Below are positions 36,291-49,205 of a stretch of DNA of 64,000 bases, one piece after another (within the stretch, counting starts at the first letter, position 1; the number at the start of each line of letters is the position of its first letter). Where the stretch lies: contig NW_025813481.1 in NCBI RefSeq assembly GCF_021976095.1, positions 11,897,846 through 11,961,845 of the forward strand, read 5' to 3'. This DNA comes from Xenia sp. Carnegie-2017. Its lineage: Eukaryota > Cnidaria > Anthozoa > Malacalcyonacea > Xeniidae. The position numbers and the translations under genes are program-made. Below the pieces are notes generated by a model. It had not been told where the DNA came from. It was given only the letters and a program-made list of their open reading frames with translations, and ran no database searches.

Positions 36291-36524
36291 GTTTGTAGTT
36301 GTTTTATGAAAAAAAGTGTTTGTTTCTATTACGAGTACATTTTTAAATCTGTGCCATATTTCTCTCCATTCGGTAACACATTTTTGGCTACATGGTCGAT
36401 GCGGGTGATGCATTTATCAATCACAACATCCAACGTTCATATGATCACGACACGTTAGATCCCACGGATATGATGGTATCAACATTTAATTTGTACAAGC
36501 TTTTTTCTTGATGCACTTAGCTCA

Positions 36525-37285
36525 TATTCAGTTTCTTTAACATTCTCAGGAGACTATTGATGACACTGCATTATGGATATCCATAGGCATTCCTTCACGG
36601 GAATATCATATAATTGCATATCTCTTTTGCCAGTACATTCTTCAGAATTGTTATTCCAAATAATCGCTTGTAGCTAGCACAGTGTGTGCTATGATTGCGT
36701 GTCTAGGCATCGTTGTTATAACTGGAAAACAACAGTACATTAGATCACAAATTGTCGCTGCTAGGAAGCATTTGATATGTGTTTGGTTTTGTTGATTATA
36801 TAATAACTTGTTTTCCGAGTACCTTTGAGAGGAAATTGTCCGAAAGAGACTGTAGACTAATTCTATTCAACGATTGAATCGATTTAGAATTTTCTGCCAC
36901 AATTTATCCCGCATTCAGTATCAATTGGTTTGCATTTTATTACAACTTACAACCTTCATATCAACCTTTATCTTTGATTTCAAGACTTGATAGCAGTAAT
37001 GTTGGCTTTTTAGTTTGCCTATCACCCATGAGTATATAATTACCGAGAATCTTCATAAATAAGGAATGGCGTTCCCTGTTAGCGCATCCTCAATCACAAA
37101 TCAATATAATAATATCTTGCAAAATGACATAAATTGAATGCAAAATCGGAAAATTAAAGTCTTAACAATGACAGTACATCAACATTAAAGACAATCCTTA
37201 TCAATAACCCATACTGCTAGACTGTCAACGCACATTTTTTGTTGTCGAGGCCTTCTCAAACCTTTCTAGTTGAGCATTTGATGAT
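36525..37285 (+). repeat. Segmental duplication, left copy
   Basis: About 760 bases nearly identical to 44925-45681 in the same orientation, beginning near CAGTTTCTTTAACATT and including ATCGCTTGTAGCTA and GTTGTCGAGGCCTTCTCAA. No reading frame is conserved. The other copy stops at the assembly gap. Confidence 0.8.
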
Positions 37286-37524
37286 TTCAATGCTCTCATC
37301 TGGTAACTCTAAGTTGATGAACTCCAAGCAAATCTATGTAACAATGCTTATAATGCACCTCAAAATTCGTTCAGGGGAGAAGCAAACTTCAAACAAAAAT
37401 TTTTTCACTATTGTGTATTTTCTTAAATGTGTTTATGCCATCTAAAGGACACCATCAACTCGAATCGAAGGAAAACATCGCTGCACTTATGACAAATTAT
37501 GTCATTTTTGTCATGGCAACATAT

Positions 37525-37960
37525 TCATTCGCATCGTGATGTGCACGACATTAGTTACATCCCTGTCCCGTCTTCTCTCCGCGAAAGGAAAGGAAAGAAA
37601 GAAAATGTGGAGTGCAGTTGTGCAGTTTGCGTGAAAGTCTCTACGATACCACATCTTACACTCCACCTTGTAATAAGTTGAAAATATAAAGTCTACGTTA
37701 TATGTTAATGACAGCCAAAGAGTCTTCTGAAGAAAACACAAAAACTGCATTTTGTAGCCTATTGAACTATGGAGCAATAGCATGCTATTCGTAAATCTTA
37801 AAGTCTACTCTCGAATCCATGTTCTGAATCTGCGTTTTTTTTTATACCAACAAAAAGCATCAGCCCTAGTGAATGAACATCACGTCGGGATCTTTGAAGA
37901 ACTTGAGAATATTGGGTGTGCAAAAAGCACTTAGCTATTTAACTCTCTAAAGTGAATCTT
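37525..37960 (+). repeat. Diverged direct repeat, copy 2
   Basis: Partner of 35835-36290. The two copies, together with the 36525-37285 segment between them, form a local duplication patchwork. Confidence 0.6.
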
Positions 37961-39590
37961 GTTTTATTTTTATTGTTTTATTATTATTATTTGTTTTATA
38001 CAGAAAAGAAGTGTTTGATAGTAAATACTACCTAAATACACGAGTTTATTCAAAACAATGAAACCACTTCAAATGAAGATATTACATGGCTAATGAGTCC
38101 ACGATACATAGAATAAACCAGCAAAGCAGACGTCGATCAATAAAACGAACATTAAGAATCCAGATGTGTCGTGTGCTAATGAAATTACTATGGAGTTTCA
38201 AAAACGCTAACCTAAACAATTTCCAGAACACGAGATTTTTATATGTAAAAGAAATGTCAAACCGTTTTCAAATATGCTTGAGTATGTCACAAAACATTTT
38301 AACCAAAAAATTAAATTTTTTTGAAGTTAGAAATTTTGAATAGTGTCGCGTTAGAAAAATTGTTTTGAAAATGATTGCACAGCCAGGAAGTAGCACCACG
38401 CAACGTAACTACATTAGTTGTATTCAAATAAGTTTTATTCTATAGCTTAGTTAGTTCATCTTATTTACTATGTTTTTTTAGGCTATTTCATTTGATTAAG
38501 TTCTATACCTTTCGCACAATACAAGACATTGGTATTTTAATTGAACTATGTAACTCGCAATGTAACAAAGCCCTTGTCACAATGTCGTCATCTAACTCTA
38601 ACCAATTACAATATAATTACGGAGAATCTTTCACATAATTCTTGTACATATATGGGTTGCTTCCCGCTGGTAACATAATTTATAAAAAAAAATATCGTTT
38701 GGCAAATAACATAGAATAAATGTAAAATAAAAATTTATTGCGAAAACTTTCTTTCAGTGACCGTCAATTGTGGGTAGAAAACATTGCACTCAGTGAAAGA
38801 TTTTGTATAGCTAGGTGGACGGTGAATCAGCACTGTAGCATAATTATCATAAACCTGGACTATACAACGCCTTCAATTAATCTCTGATATAGGTGAAATG
38901 TTTATCGAATAAACTTGATATTGCTCCGAAAAAAATAAAATATAAAGCGCGTTTTTAGATGTTCTCGCTTTTATAGCGACAGAATGAATGAAAATTAAGA
39001 CCTTTAGCAAGTAATCCGTTTTGATCATGATGTAATGCACATATCAAGTTGATTATTGATACGTCATAACTAGCTACGTTTCATGATATATTTTTTTAAT
39101 CGGCTAACTTATAGTGCTTATACACTAAAGTAATTCATGCTCATGAAGCTGCATTGCAATATTGGCAGTAGATCAAAACATCGGAATTTTTATCCAAAAA
39201 AAAAGGAACTAAAGTGCGAACGGAACATGTCTGACTCCAATTAAAGACATGATCTTCCCACAAGAAAAATGAAAAATGACAGTCATAAAAGCGAATCACA
39301 TGAGTTGGTCATAATGTACAAACAGTTATACAATGTTTGTTTGCAAAGAAACGTGGGAATATTTGCAAACAGGATATTTCCCAAGTCCCAACATGAGCTA
39401 AAGCGATAAGGACAATGTGAATATAGCCGGACAGCAGCATTGACCTTATAATAAAAATGCCAAAATTTCCTTTTTTACCAAAGCAACGCTATTACGATTT
39501 AAGAACAAAAAACCTCATCACCATATCTACGTCGACAACAAATTACAGCCAAAGAAAAGGTTAATCAAGGAGTCACGAAAAAGAAAAATT
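37961..39590. other. Intergenic, upstream of the secreted repeat protein
   Basis: No gene is recognised. The segment 38560-38680 weakly matches 37000-37090 (CGAGAATCTT-type words). The proximal end should contain regulatory DNA for the gene starting near 39620. Confidence 0.35.
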
Positions 39591-39594
39591 TGAG

Positions 39595-39600
39595 TATAAA
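39595..39600 (+). promoter_or_regulatory. TATA box candidate
   Basis: TATAAA lies about 150 bases before the signal-peptide ATG at 39748, which would place transcription start near 39625-39630. Supported only by position and consensus. Confidence 0.4.
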
Positions 39601-39747
39601 GTGGAAGACGGACAACGACACTTCATTCACGTAGTGTAAGAGTCACTGAACAGAAAGAAAAGAAGCAACGCTCCAAAAAATTGCGAAAGTAGCAACATAA
39701 AGTGATATTATTAAGTGATGACAACTATTTCAACACAAGAATTGAAA

Positions 39748-42373
39748 ATGTCGAGAGCTTTCGCCACCTTAATTGTGCTCATAGGATTAACTGCAATAAT
39801 TGAGTGTAAGCGCAACTCTTTTTTTCGTTGATATGTCTATTCTAAAAAGCGTATTCAGTGTGTGTCACTCTATCTAATTTCCTCCATGTTTTCATAATGT
39901 CTTATCAGTATGTCAATGGTTTGCCGATACGGATAGGTTTTATATGCATCTTTAATTACTACTTTAATGCAATGGCCTATAGTCAGTAGTTGTACATATA
40001 TGTCACAACACATCAAACAAAGAAACATTTTCTAGCAAAATCATAAAGCATCGTATAACTTCAGGTACCAAAAACTGAAGTTGAACCAATTTAAAACTTT
40101 TTCGTGTTTGAAAACAACAGATAAAAACTTTGACATTTCAAGCGGATATTTTGTCGTTCACGTGTTACGCACGCGTGATCAGAAAGGCAGTCTTTGTCCA
40201 GATCATTACAATTGTCTCAAAAGTTTTCCTGATTTAGTTCTAAGTATTAATATGATGTGTAAATGAACAAGAAGAGTAGCAAGAAAATTGATACCGTTTA
40301 TGAAGCGTCTTCATCAATATTGTTTATTTTATTTTCAGCATGTGTGCCGATGCACGGTGTAGAAAACCCGAAAATTTTGAAAAGCAAAAAAAAACGATGA
40401 ACAAAAAGAGTCGAGCACAACGCCACAATCAAGGGGAACAGACCCAAGCTCAGAAAAACAAAAAAAGATGATTGCAATACCACCATCGAGGACAACAGAC
40501 CAGATTTCAGAAAAACCAAAAAAGACGAGCAGAATACCACCATTGAGGACAACGAACCCAAACTCAGAAAAACCAAAAAAGACGAGCATAATACCACCAT
40601 CGAGGACTAGAGACCCAAACTCAGAAAAACCAAAAAAGACGAGCACAATACCACCATCGAGGACAACAGACCCGAACATAGAAAAACCGAAAAAGATGAG
40701 CACAATACCACCATCGATGACAACAGATCCGAATTCAGAAAAGCCAAAAAAAACGAGCACAATACCGCCATCGAGTACAACAGACCCAAACACAGAAAAA
40801 CCAAAAAAGACGAGTACTATACCACCATCGATGACAACAGATCCGAATTCAGAAAAACCAAAAAAGAAGAGCACAATGCCACTATCGAGAGCGACAGACC
40901 CTAACCCTGTAAAACCGAAAAAGACGAGCAGAATACCACCATCGAGGACAACAGACCCGAACACAGAAAAACCAAAAGAGGAGCACAATACCACCATTGA
41001 GGACAACAGACCCGAACACAGAAAAATCAAAAAAACGAGCACAATACCACCATCGAGGACAACAGACCCGGACTCAGAAAAACCAAAAAAGACGAGCATA
41101 ATACCACCATTGAGGACAACAGACCCGAACACAGAAAAACCAAATAAGACGAGCATAATACCACCATCGCGAGGGACATACCGGAGCTAAGAAAAACCAA
41201 AAATAACAAGCACAATGCCACCATCGAGGACAATAGATCGGAACTCAGAAAAGCCAAAAGACGAGCACAATGCCACCATCAGACCCTAACCCAGAAAAAC
41301 CGAAAAGAGACACAATACCACCATCGATGACAACAGATCCGAATTCAGAAAAAAAAAGAAGAGCACAATACCGCCATCGAGGACAACAGACCCGAACTCA
41401 GAAAAACCAAAAAATACGAGCACAATGCCACCATCGAGAGCGACAGACCCGAATCCAGAAAAACCAAAAAAGACGAGCACAATACCACCATCGAGGACGA
41501 CTGACCCGAACTCAGAAAAACCAAAAAAGACGAGCACAATGCCACCATCAAGGACAACAGACCCGAACTCGAAAAACCAAAAAGACGAGCACAATACCAC
41601 CATCGAGAGCGACAGACCCGAATCCAGAAAAACCAAAAAGACGAGCACAATACCACCATCGAGGACGACTGACCCGAACTCAGAAAACCAAAAAGACGAG
41701 CACAATGCCACCATCGAGGACGACTGACCTGAACTCAGAAAACCAAAAGACGAGCACAATGCCACCATCAAGGACAACAGACCCGAACTCGGAAAACCAA
41801 AAAGACGAGCACAATACCACCATCGAGGACGACTGACCCGAACTCAGAAAACCAAAAGACGAGCACAATGCCACCATCAAGGACAACAGACCCGAACTCG
41901 GAAAAACAAAAAAAGACGAGCACAACGCCACCATCGAGGGCAACGGACCCGAACTCAGAAAACCAAAAGACGAGCACAATACCACCCTCGAGGGCAACAG
42001 ACCTGAACTCAGAAAACCAAAAGAGACGAGCACAATGCCACCATCGAGCGAAGGAGACCCGAGCTCAGACAAACCACAGGAAACGAAGACAACCCAACCA
42101 TGGAGTGAAGCAGACTCCACGCATCCTGAATCTACGGCTCTACCCACTTCTTTAAAAACAGAAGAAAAAGATACTATTTCCAGTGAGGTTCTCACACGAC
42201 CAACATCTCCTTTCAGATTCAGAAAAAGACCAGCAGTCGTTGATAGTATCGAAGACAATAGACAATGTGCAGATCAAAATGGGAACTGCAGAGAAAATTG
42301 TCTAAAGTTAGAATTCGTAAAGGGACGCTTCAGTTGTCCATTTCCACGGAACTGTTGTGTACCACGGTCTTGA
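39748..42373 (+). CDS. Secreted tandem-repeat protein with beta-defensin-like C-terminus
   Basis: Exon 1 (39748-39805; an upstream in-frame ATG is at 39718) encodes the signal peptide MSRAFATLIVLIGLTAIIE and ends at a GTAAGC donor. Exon 2 starts at 40339 in phase (CVPMHGVENPK). About 29 repeats of PPSRTTDPNSEKPKKTSTI follow (40410-42060), then a Pro/Thr-rich linker, a basic RFRKR (about 42221) that may be a processing site, and a 36-residue end with cysteines spaced C-x6-C-x3-C-x11-C-x5-CC (42266-42361). That is very close to the beta-defensin pattern. The frame shifts at an A9 run (40386-40394, before the repeats) and again inside the array, so the assembled copy is not one open frame. It could be a pseudogene, or homopolymer errors in the assembly. 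An antimicrobial or mucus role is inferred. Confidence 0.65.
40410..42060 (+). repeat. 57-bp coding minisatellite
   Basis: About 29 units of 57 bp (19 codons), with variants shortened by 1-3 bases at the A-runs around AAAAACCAAAAAAGACGAGC. The unit is free of stop codons in all three plus frames and in at least two minus frames, so indels switch frame without early termination. It is part of exon 2 of the secreted protein gene. Confidence 0.9.
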
Positions 42374-42896
42374 ATTGATACAGGATGTTAAAATGGACAT
42401 ACCACTTTTGTACATAGTTCATTCTATGTTAGCGTTAAGATTTTTTTCTACTATTATTAAAATGGCCAGTTCCAAATTTGATCAACCTATAAAATTAAGA
42501 ACAAAATACATTTATGATATATTAAGCAAAAACAAGTTCACTCCACAACCTTATGATTAAATTATGTTATGCTCAGTTGACTGTTGTCTGCTGGAGAAAA
42601 AGAAAACGACTTTAACTAATCTTTTTCAATATCTGCTGCATCCCTACCACCCCCTTGGGAGGAGCAACAACAAACTTCAAATTGCAGAGGGAGAATAATT
42701 TGTCGTTAGTCCTGCCACCTAATAAGGAAGGAAGTTATAAAGCATATGAACAATGGTTTGACATCATCGGCAATTGCATGAGCCGGCTATATCTACTTCT
42801 ATAGCAGCGTTCAAATCTTGCAGCCAGCGCTCGCGCATTTACCGTTACATATTATTGGTTAATTTAACATATTCTCATATTCAATATTAAATAATC

Positions 42897-43230
42897 AACC
42901 TAAGATAAAAGTTTGCAGGCAATCATTGCAAATGTGTGTTATTAAATCTTCATCATCAGTGTAATCAAAGTTGTAAAATGAGATGAATAGCTCAATTTAA
43001 ATTAGCAGGTGTTGGAATTTAATAATAAGAGCTTCAATTTAATCGCATTGCCAACCAAGATAAAGCGTAGGCCAAAATCATTCATTGCAAGGTTATTAAA
43101 TCATCAGTGGCAAATCAAACGTTAGTAAAAAATGAAGATGAATAGCACTCAATTTCAAATTAAGAACAGAAAAAGAAGGTGCTTGGAATTTTAATAATCC
43201 AAAAAAGAGCTTTAACAATTTAACTCGACT
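42897..43230. repeat. Two-copy diverged tandem repeat (about 160 bp)
   Basis: Copies at about 42897-43045 and 43055-43230 share AGATAAA, TCATTGCAA, GAATAGC.TCAATTT and GGAATTT.AATAAT words. Non-coding and AT-rich. Confidence 0.5.
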
Positions 43231-43239
43231 TAATTGGAC

Positions 43240-44120
43240 GCCACTACTTTATCACTTAATTTTCAAAAGCAAATAGTATAAAATCATTAGCAGATCGGCA
43301 ATAGGACGGAGAAAACATAATCACCTACCTTCTTTTACTAACAATCACAGAGTCCATAGTTTTCCACTCGATTTTTCATCCAGTGTAATGCAACATCTGA
43401 ACTCCAAGAACCATTACTGCTGGTAAACAAATGTGAGGTAAGAAAATTCCAAACAGTTGGAAAAAATACTCATCTTAGATGCAGTAGCAAACTCTTTAAA
43501 TGAATAGGTTGGTCACAAAGGGGGAGTTTGGTCACAAATTCATATATACATGCCTGACTAGGTAGAAAACAATGGATTTCAAATAAACTTAATAAGGTAG
43601 AACATGTTCTTTTATGAATGTTCCCCCAATTATCGAGTATGCTACGACAATGCTTATGAACGAGTTTCCAAGTTTCGTTATTGAGGTGTGCGCTTTCTCG
43701 TTGCAACGATCTCTTTTTTTTCGCTAAACTTTAAACCCATTGATACGATTTGAGAACATTAGCTTTTACACAGGCACGTTGTAAGCATTTACTGGTCAAG
43801 TCATTTGCATTTGCGTCATATCTCTTCCAACTTCCTTTGTTGTCTTGAACGCGTGAAAAGCCCTCAGCCTTGGCGTCGCCAGTGGCTTTTACATTACAAC
43901 AGTAAAACCAACAATTCGTCTCCCACTTGTGCATTGTGGCTATCTGTTTTGCTCACAGTTTGAAATTCATGCGTTTGTGCCTGTTAAGACATCCTTAGCT
44001 CCTTCCCTTTTTTGTCATTTGCAATGTTTTGGTGTTGTTTATGTGATAAGATACAAACGTACACGAAATCTGGGTATTCTCATTTTGTAAATTTTGCATA
44101 AACATTTTCAAATACGAAAA
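43240..44120. other. Intergenic, nothing recognised
   Basis: AT-rich DNA with short frames on the minus strand (43470-43934) that show no family signature. Confidence 0.3.
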
Positions 44121-44129
44121 ACATCTTTA

Positions 44130-44330
44130 ATTTTTTTAGAAAGTAACAATAATGCAAAATAAATAAATTTAAAGCAAATGTGTTAATTTTTCCTCAAACA
44201 TGTATTGATTATTGACTTGTAAATTTCTCTAATTTAATTGATTGAAGTCATTAAATTCACCGATTGGTTTCCCACATTTACACTAAAGCAAATTCTCCTG
44301 CTAATCATTCAGCGCAGCGCACACATTATT
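44130..44330 (+). repeat. Dispersed fold-back repeat, tail only
   Basis: Matches the tail part of copies at 33790-33960 and 55165-55330 (AATAATGCAAAATA, TAATTTTTCCTC, ATTGATTATTGACTTG, ATTGGTTT). The fold-back head is missing. Confidence 0.5.
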
Positions 44331-44924
44331 GTATTCTTTTATTGTGCTTAGGTTTCTTTGGTACAAGGTGTCCAAATCTCATAGCAAAAGATGTGACAGA
44401 CTAGCAGTGGCTGGTCTCTTAATACCATGCAACTTTCAAACAGCTATTACATGGCTATTAACATTCGCGCGATTCTTTATTTGAAGGATGATAAGCAACT
44501 TCTTACATCAACTCAATGCAAACTTACCGTGGTATTCTGTAGGAAACATCCCCATTTGGGATAAACAATTGCCTTTCTCCTGGATCTTTTATCCTCAAAT
44601 TTCAAAGTAATAGTAAACAAGTCTTCAACAGTTTCCAATTTTTCTTTTTTCGCGATTTATTTGGAAAATATGGCCTGGTAATGTGATTTATTTTTTCAAT
44701 TTCTTTACAACCATGTGCCAGTTAAAAACGTCGCCATTTTGTGACTGAAATTACCTGCCCTGCCAGACAGGCCCTCAGCACTGCCAACAGTCATAAGATC
44801 TTCTCATCCCCGGTGAGAATATACATTAAATGAAACCTGGTAGGTCAACGAAACTGGATGCAAGAAGCGATATTATTATTTAGTAATAAATATTTATTTT
44901 CTATTACATCACATATCCTTATTC

Positions 44925-45681
44925 TTATATCACATATCCAGTTTCTTTAACATTTTCAGGTGTCTATTGATGACACTGCAATATGGATATCCATGTGCAT
45001 TTCTTCACGGTAGAATCACATAATTGCATAATTTCTTTTGCCAGTACATTCTTCAGAATCGTTAGTCCAAATAATCGCTTGTAGCTACCACAGTGTGTGC
45101 TATGATTGCGTCTAGGCATCGTTGTCATAAATGGAAGACAACAGTACTTTAGATCACAAATTGTCGCTGCTAGGAAGCATTTGACATGTGTTTGGTTTTG
45201 TTGATTTTATAATAACTTGTTTTGCGAGTACCTTTGAGAGGAAATTGTCCGAAAGAGACTGTAGACTAATTTTCAACGATTGAATCGATGTAGAATTTTC
45301 TGCCACAATTTATCCCGCATTCAGTATCAATTGGTTTGCTTTTCTATTACAACATACAACCTTTATATCAACCTTTATCTTTGATTTCAAGACTTGATAG
45401 CAGTAATGTTGGCTTTTAGTTTGCCTATCACCCATGAAATATATAATTACCGAGAATCTTCATAAATAATGAATGGCGTTCTCTGTTAGCGCATCCTCAC
45501 CATAAAATCAATATAATATTATCTTGAAATGACATAAATTGAATGCAAAATCGGAAAATTAAAGCTTAAATGACAGTACATCAACATTAAAGACAACTTT
45601 AGCATTCATCAATATTGCTACATTGTCAACGCACATTTTTGTTGTCGAGGCCTTCTCAACCTTTTAGTTGAGCATTTGATG
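44925..45681 (+). repeat. Segmental duplication, right copy, cut by the gap
   Basis: Near-identical to 36525-37285, with scattered 1-3-base indels, many in short homopolymers. It stops exactly at the first N, so its right boundary is unknown. Confidence 0.8.
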
Positions 45682-46181
45682 NNNNNNNNNNNNNNNNNNN
45701 NNNNNNNNNNNNNNNNNNNNNNNNNNNNNNNNNNNNNNNNNNNNNNNNNNNNNNNNNNNNNNNNNNNNNNNNNNNNNNNNNNNNNNNNNNNNNNNNNNNN
45801 NNNNNNNNNNNNNNNNNNNNNNNNNNNNNNNNNNNNNNNNNNNNNNNNNNNNNNNNNNNNNNNNNNNNNNNNNNNNNNNNNNNNNNNNNNNNNNNNNNNN
45901 NNNNNNNNNNNNNNNNNNNNNNNNNNNNNNNNNNNNNNNNNNNNNNNNNNNNNNNNNNNNNNNNNNNNNNNNNNNNNNNNNNNNNNNNNNNNNNNNNNNN
46001 NNNNNNNNNNNNNNNNNNNNNNNNNNNNNNNNNNNNNNNNNNNNNNNNNNNNNNNNNNNNNNNNNNNNNNNNNNNNNNNNNNNNNNNNNNNNNNNNNNNN
46101 NNNNNNNNNNNNNNNNNNNNNNNNNNNNNNNNNNNNNNNNNNNNNNNNNNNNNNNNNNNNNNNNNNNNNNNNNNNNNNNNN
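45682..46181. other. Assembly gap of exactly 500 N
   Basis: A run of 500 unknown bases, a round number typical of a scaffolding gap of unestimated size. It lies between a segmental duplication and a satellite array, both hard to assemble. Long frames spanning it are meaningless. Confidence 0.97.
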
Positions 46182-49100
46182 TTACGCGCATTCGTGTCAT
46201 CCGACTTATGTCGATGATTTTCTATCATTTATTTTTTTGTGCCACCTCCAGATTTTGGATATATTTTAGACAATATGAATATCTACAATATGGCCAAGTT
46301 TAAAAATTCTACCGTGTAGTTTTTATTTATAGGCTTTGTTTGTTAAAGAACCGAATTCTAACTTATATATATAATATTATATTGCATTGAGTCATCCGAC
46401 TTTGTCGATGATTTTTATCATTTATTTTTGTGCACTCTCCAGATTTTGATATATTTTAGACAATAAGAATATCTACATTACGGCCAAGTTTAAAAAATTC
46501 TACCGTGTAGTTTTTTAGCTATAGAGCTGTTTGTCGAATGTGGTGCCAACTTCACGGTTTATACCAAGTACATTCTAGGAATATTATTTTATTTTGTGCA
46601 CCTCCAGATTTTGGATATATTATAGACAATAAAATATCTACAATATGGCCAAGTTTAAAAAATTCTACCGTGTAGTTTTTATTTATAGGCCTTTGTTTGT
46701 TAAAGAACCGAATTTAAGTTAAATATATAAGATTATATTACGCGTATTCGTGTCATCCGACTTTGCCGATGATTTTCTATCAATTTTTTTTGTGCCACTC
46801 CAGATTTTGGATATGTTTTAGACAATAAAAATATCTACAATATACAAGTTTAAAAATTTCTACCGTGTAGTTTTTATTTATAAGGCTTTGTTTGTTAAAG
46901 AACTGGAATTCTTAACTTAATTATATAAGATTATATTACGCGCATTCGTGTCATCCGACTTTGTCGATGATTTTCTATCATTTATTTTTGTGCCACCTCC
47001 AGATTTTGGATATATTTTAGACAATATAATTATCTATATTCTGGCCAAGTTTAAAAAATTCTACCGTGTAGTTTTTATTTATAGCCTTTGTTTGAAAAAT
47101 TACATGGATATGGAAGTTAATTATATAAGATTATATTACGCGCATTCTGTCATCCGACTTTATCGATGATTTTCTATCATTTATTTTTGTGCCACTCCAG
47201 ATTTTGGATATATTTTAGACAATATAATTATCTATATTCTGGCCAAGTTTAAAAAATTCTACCGTGTAGTTTTTATTTATAGGCCTTTGTTTGAAAAATA
47301 CCGGATATAAAGTTAATTATATAAGATTATATTACGCGTATTCGTGTCATCCGACTTTGCCGATGATTTCTTATCACTTATTTTTTGTGCCACCTCCAGA
47401 TTTTGGATATGTTATAGACAATAAGAAATATCTACAATGGCCAAGTTTAAAAAAATCTACCGTGTAGTTTTTATTTATAAGGCTTTGTTTGTTAAAGAAC
47501 CGAATTTTAACTTAAATATATAAGATTATATTACATTCGTGTCATCCGACTTTGTCGATGATTTTCTATCATTTATTTTTGTGCCACCTCCAGATTTTGG
47601 ATATGTTTTAGACAATATAAAATATCTATATTCTGCCAAGTTTAAAAAATTCTACCGTGTAGTTTTTATTTATAGGCCTTGTTTGAATAATTAACGGATA
47701 TAGGAACTTAATTATATAAGATTATATTACGCGCATTCGTGTCATCCGACTTTGTCGATGATTTTCTATCATTTATTTTTTGTGCCACCTCCAGATTTGG
47801 ATATGTTATAGACAATAAAGAATATCTACATTATGGCCAAGTTTAAAATTCTACCGTGTAGTTTTTTAGCTATAGAGCTGTTTGTCTGAATGTGGTTAAA
47901 TCATATTATACGAGTACATTCTCAAGGAATATTATTTCTTTTATTTTTTTGTGCCACCTCCAGATTTTGGATATGTTATAGACAATAAAATATCTATAAT
48001 ATGGCCAAGTTTAAAAAATTTCACTGTGTAGTTTTTATTTATAGGCTTTGTTTGTTAAAGAACCTAATTCTTAACTTAAATATATAAGATTATATTACGC
48101 GCATCGTGTCATCCGACTTTGTCGATGATTTTCTATCATTTATTTTTTGTGCCACCTCCAGATTTTGGATATGTTTAGACAATATAAATATCTATATTGG
48201 CCAAGTTTAAAAAAATTCTACCGTGTAGTTTTTATTTATAGGCCTTTGTTTGAAAAATTACATGGATATAGGAAGTTAATTATAAGATTATATTACGCGC
48301 ATTCGTGTCATCCGACTTTGTCGATGATTTTCTATCATTTATTTTGTGCCACTCCAGATTTTGGATATATTTTAGACAATATAATTATTCATATTCTGGC
48401 CAAGTTTAAAAAATTCTACCGTGTAGTTTTTATTTTATAGGCCTTTGTTTGAAAATTACATGGATATAGGTGCTAATTATATAAGATTATATTACGCATT
48501 CGTGTCATCCGACTTTGTCGATGATTTTCTATCATTTATTTTTTGTGCCACCTCAGATTTTGGATATATTTTAGACAATATAATTATCTATATTCTGGCC
48601 AAGTTTAAAAATTCTACCGTGTAGTTTTTATTTATAAGGCTTTGTTTGTTTAAGAACCGGAATTCTAAACTAATTATATAAGATCATATTACATGCATTC
48701 GTGTCATCCCGACTTTGTCGATGATTTTCTATCATTTATTTTTGTGCCACCTCCAGATTTTGGATATATTTTAGACAATATAATTATCATATTCTGGCCA
48801 AGTTTAAAAAATTCTACCGTGTAGTTTTTATTTATAGATTTGTTTGTCGAATGTGGTGCCAATTTCACGATTATATACCAGTGTACACTTTCGAGGAATT
48901 TTATTTCTTTATTTTGCCACCAGATTTTGGATATATTATAGACAATAATAATATCTACAATATACAAGTTTAAAAATTCTACCGTGTAGTTTTTTATTTA
49001 TAAGGCTTTTGTTTGTTAAAGAACCGAATTCTTAACTTAAATATATAAGATTATATTACGCGCATTCGTGTCATCCGACTTTGTCGATGATTTTCTATCA

Positions 49101-49205
49101 TTTATTTTTGTGCACCTAGATTTTGATATATTTTAGACAATATAATTATCTATTCTGGCCAAGTTTAAAAAATTCACCGTGTAGTTTTTAAATTATAGGC
49201 TATTT
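46182..49205. repeat. Satellite array, monomer about 190-200 bp
   Basis: About fifteen head-to-tail monomers, most with CATTCGTGTCATCCGACTTT, CCACCTCCAGATTTTGGATA, GGCCAAGTTTAAAAAATTC and CTACCGTGTAGTTTTTATTT. Three variant units (about 46525-46610, 47870-47945, 48835-48905) carry an alternative segment with TGTGGTGCCAA in place of the usual spacer, giving a higher-order pattern. Monomers differ mainly by small indels. The array begins at the gap, so its full size is unknown. Confidence 0.93.

Noticed and set aside
40298-42258. Long open minus-strand frames (up to 273 codons) rich in Val, Phe and Gly across the repeat array
   Set aside because: They are the complement of a 57-bp repeat that lacks stops in most frames. 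The plus strand has a signal-peptide exon and a cysteine-rich end that explain the locus.
45656-46269. Open frames of about 180-197 codons over the gap
   Set aside because: Composed almost entirely of N; not sequence.
46182-49205. Regular repeats that might suggest a CRISPR array or repeated coding frames
   Set aside because: Monomers are contiguous units of about 190-200 bp with no unique spacers. The short frames inside are incidental, and the genome is eukaryotic.
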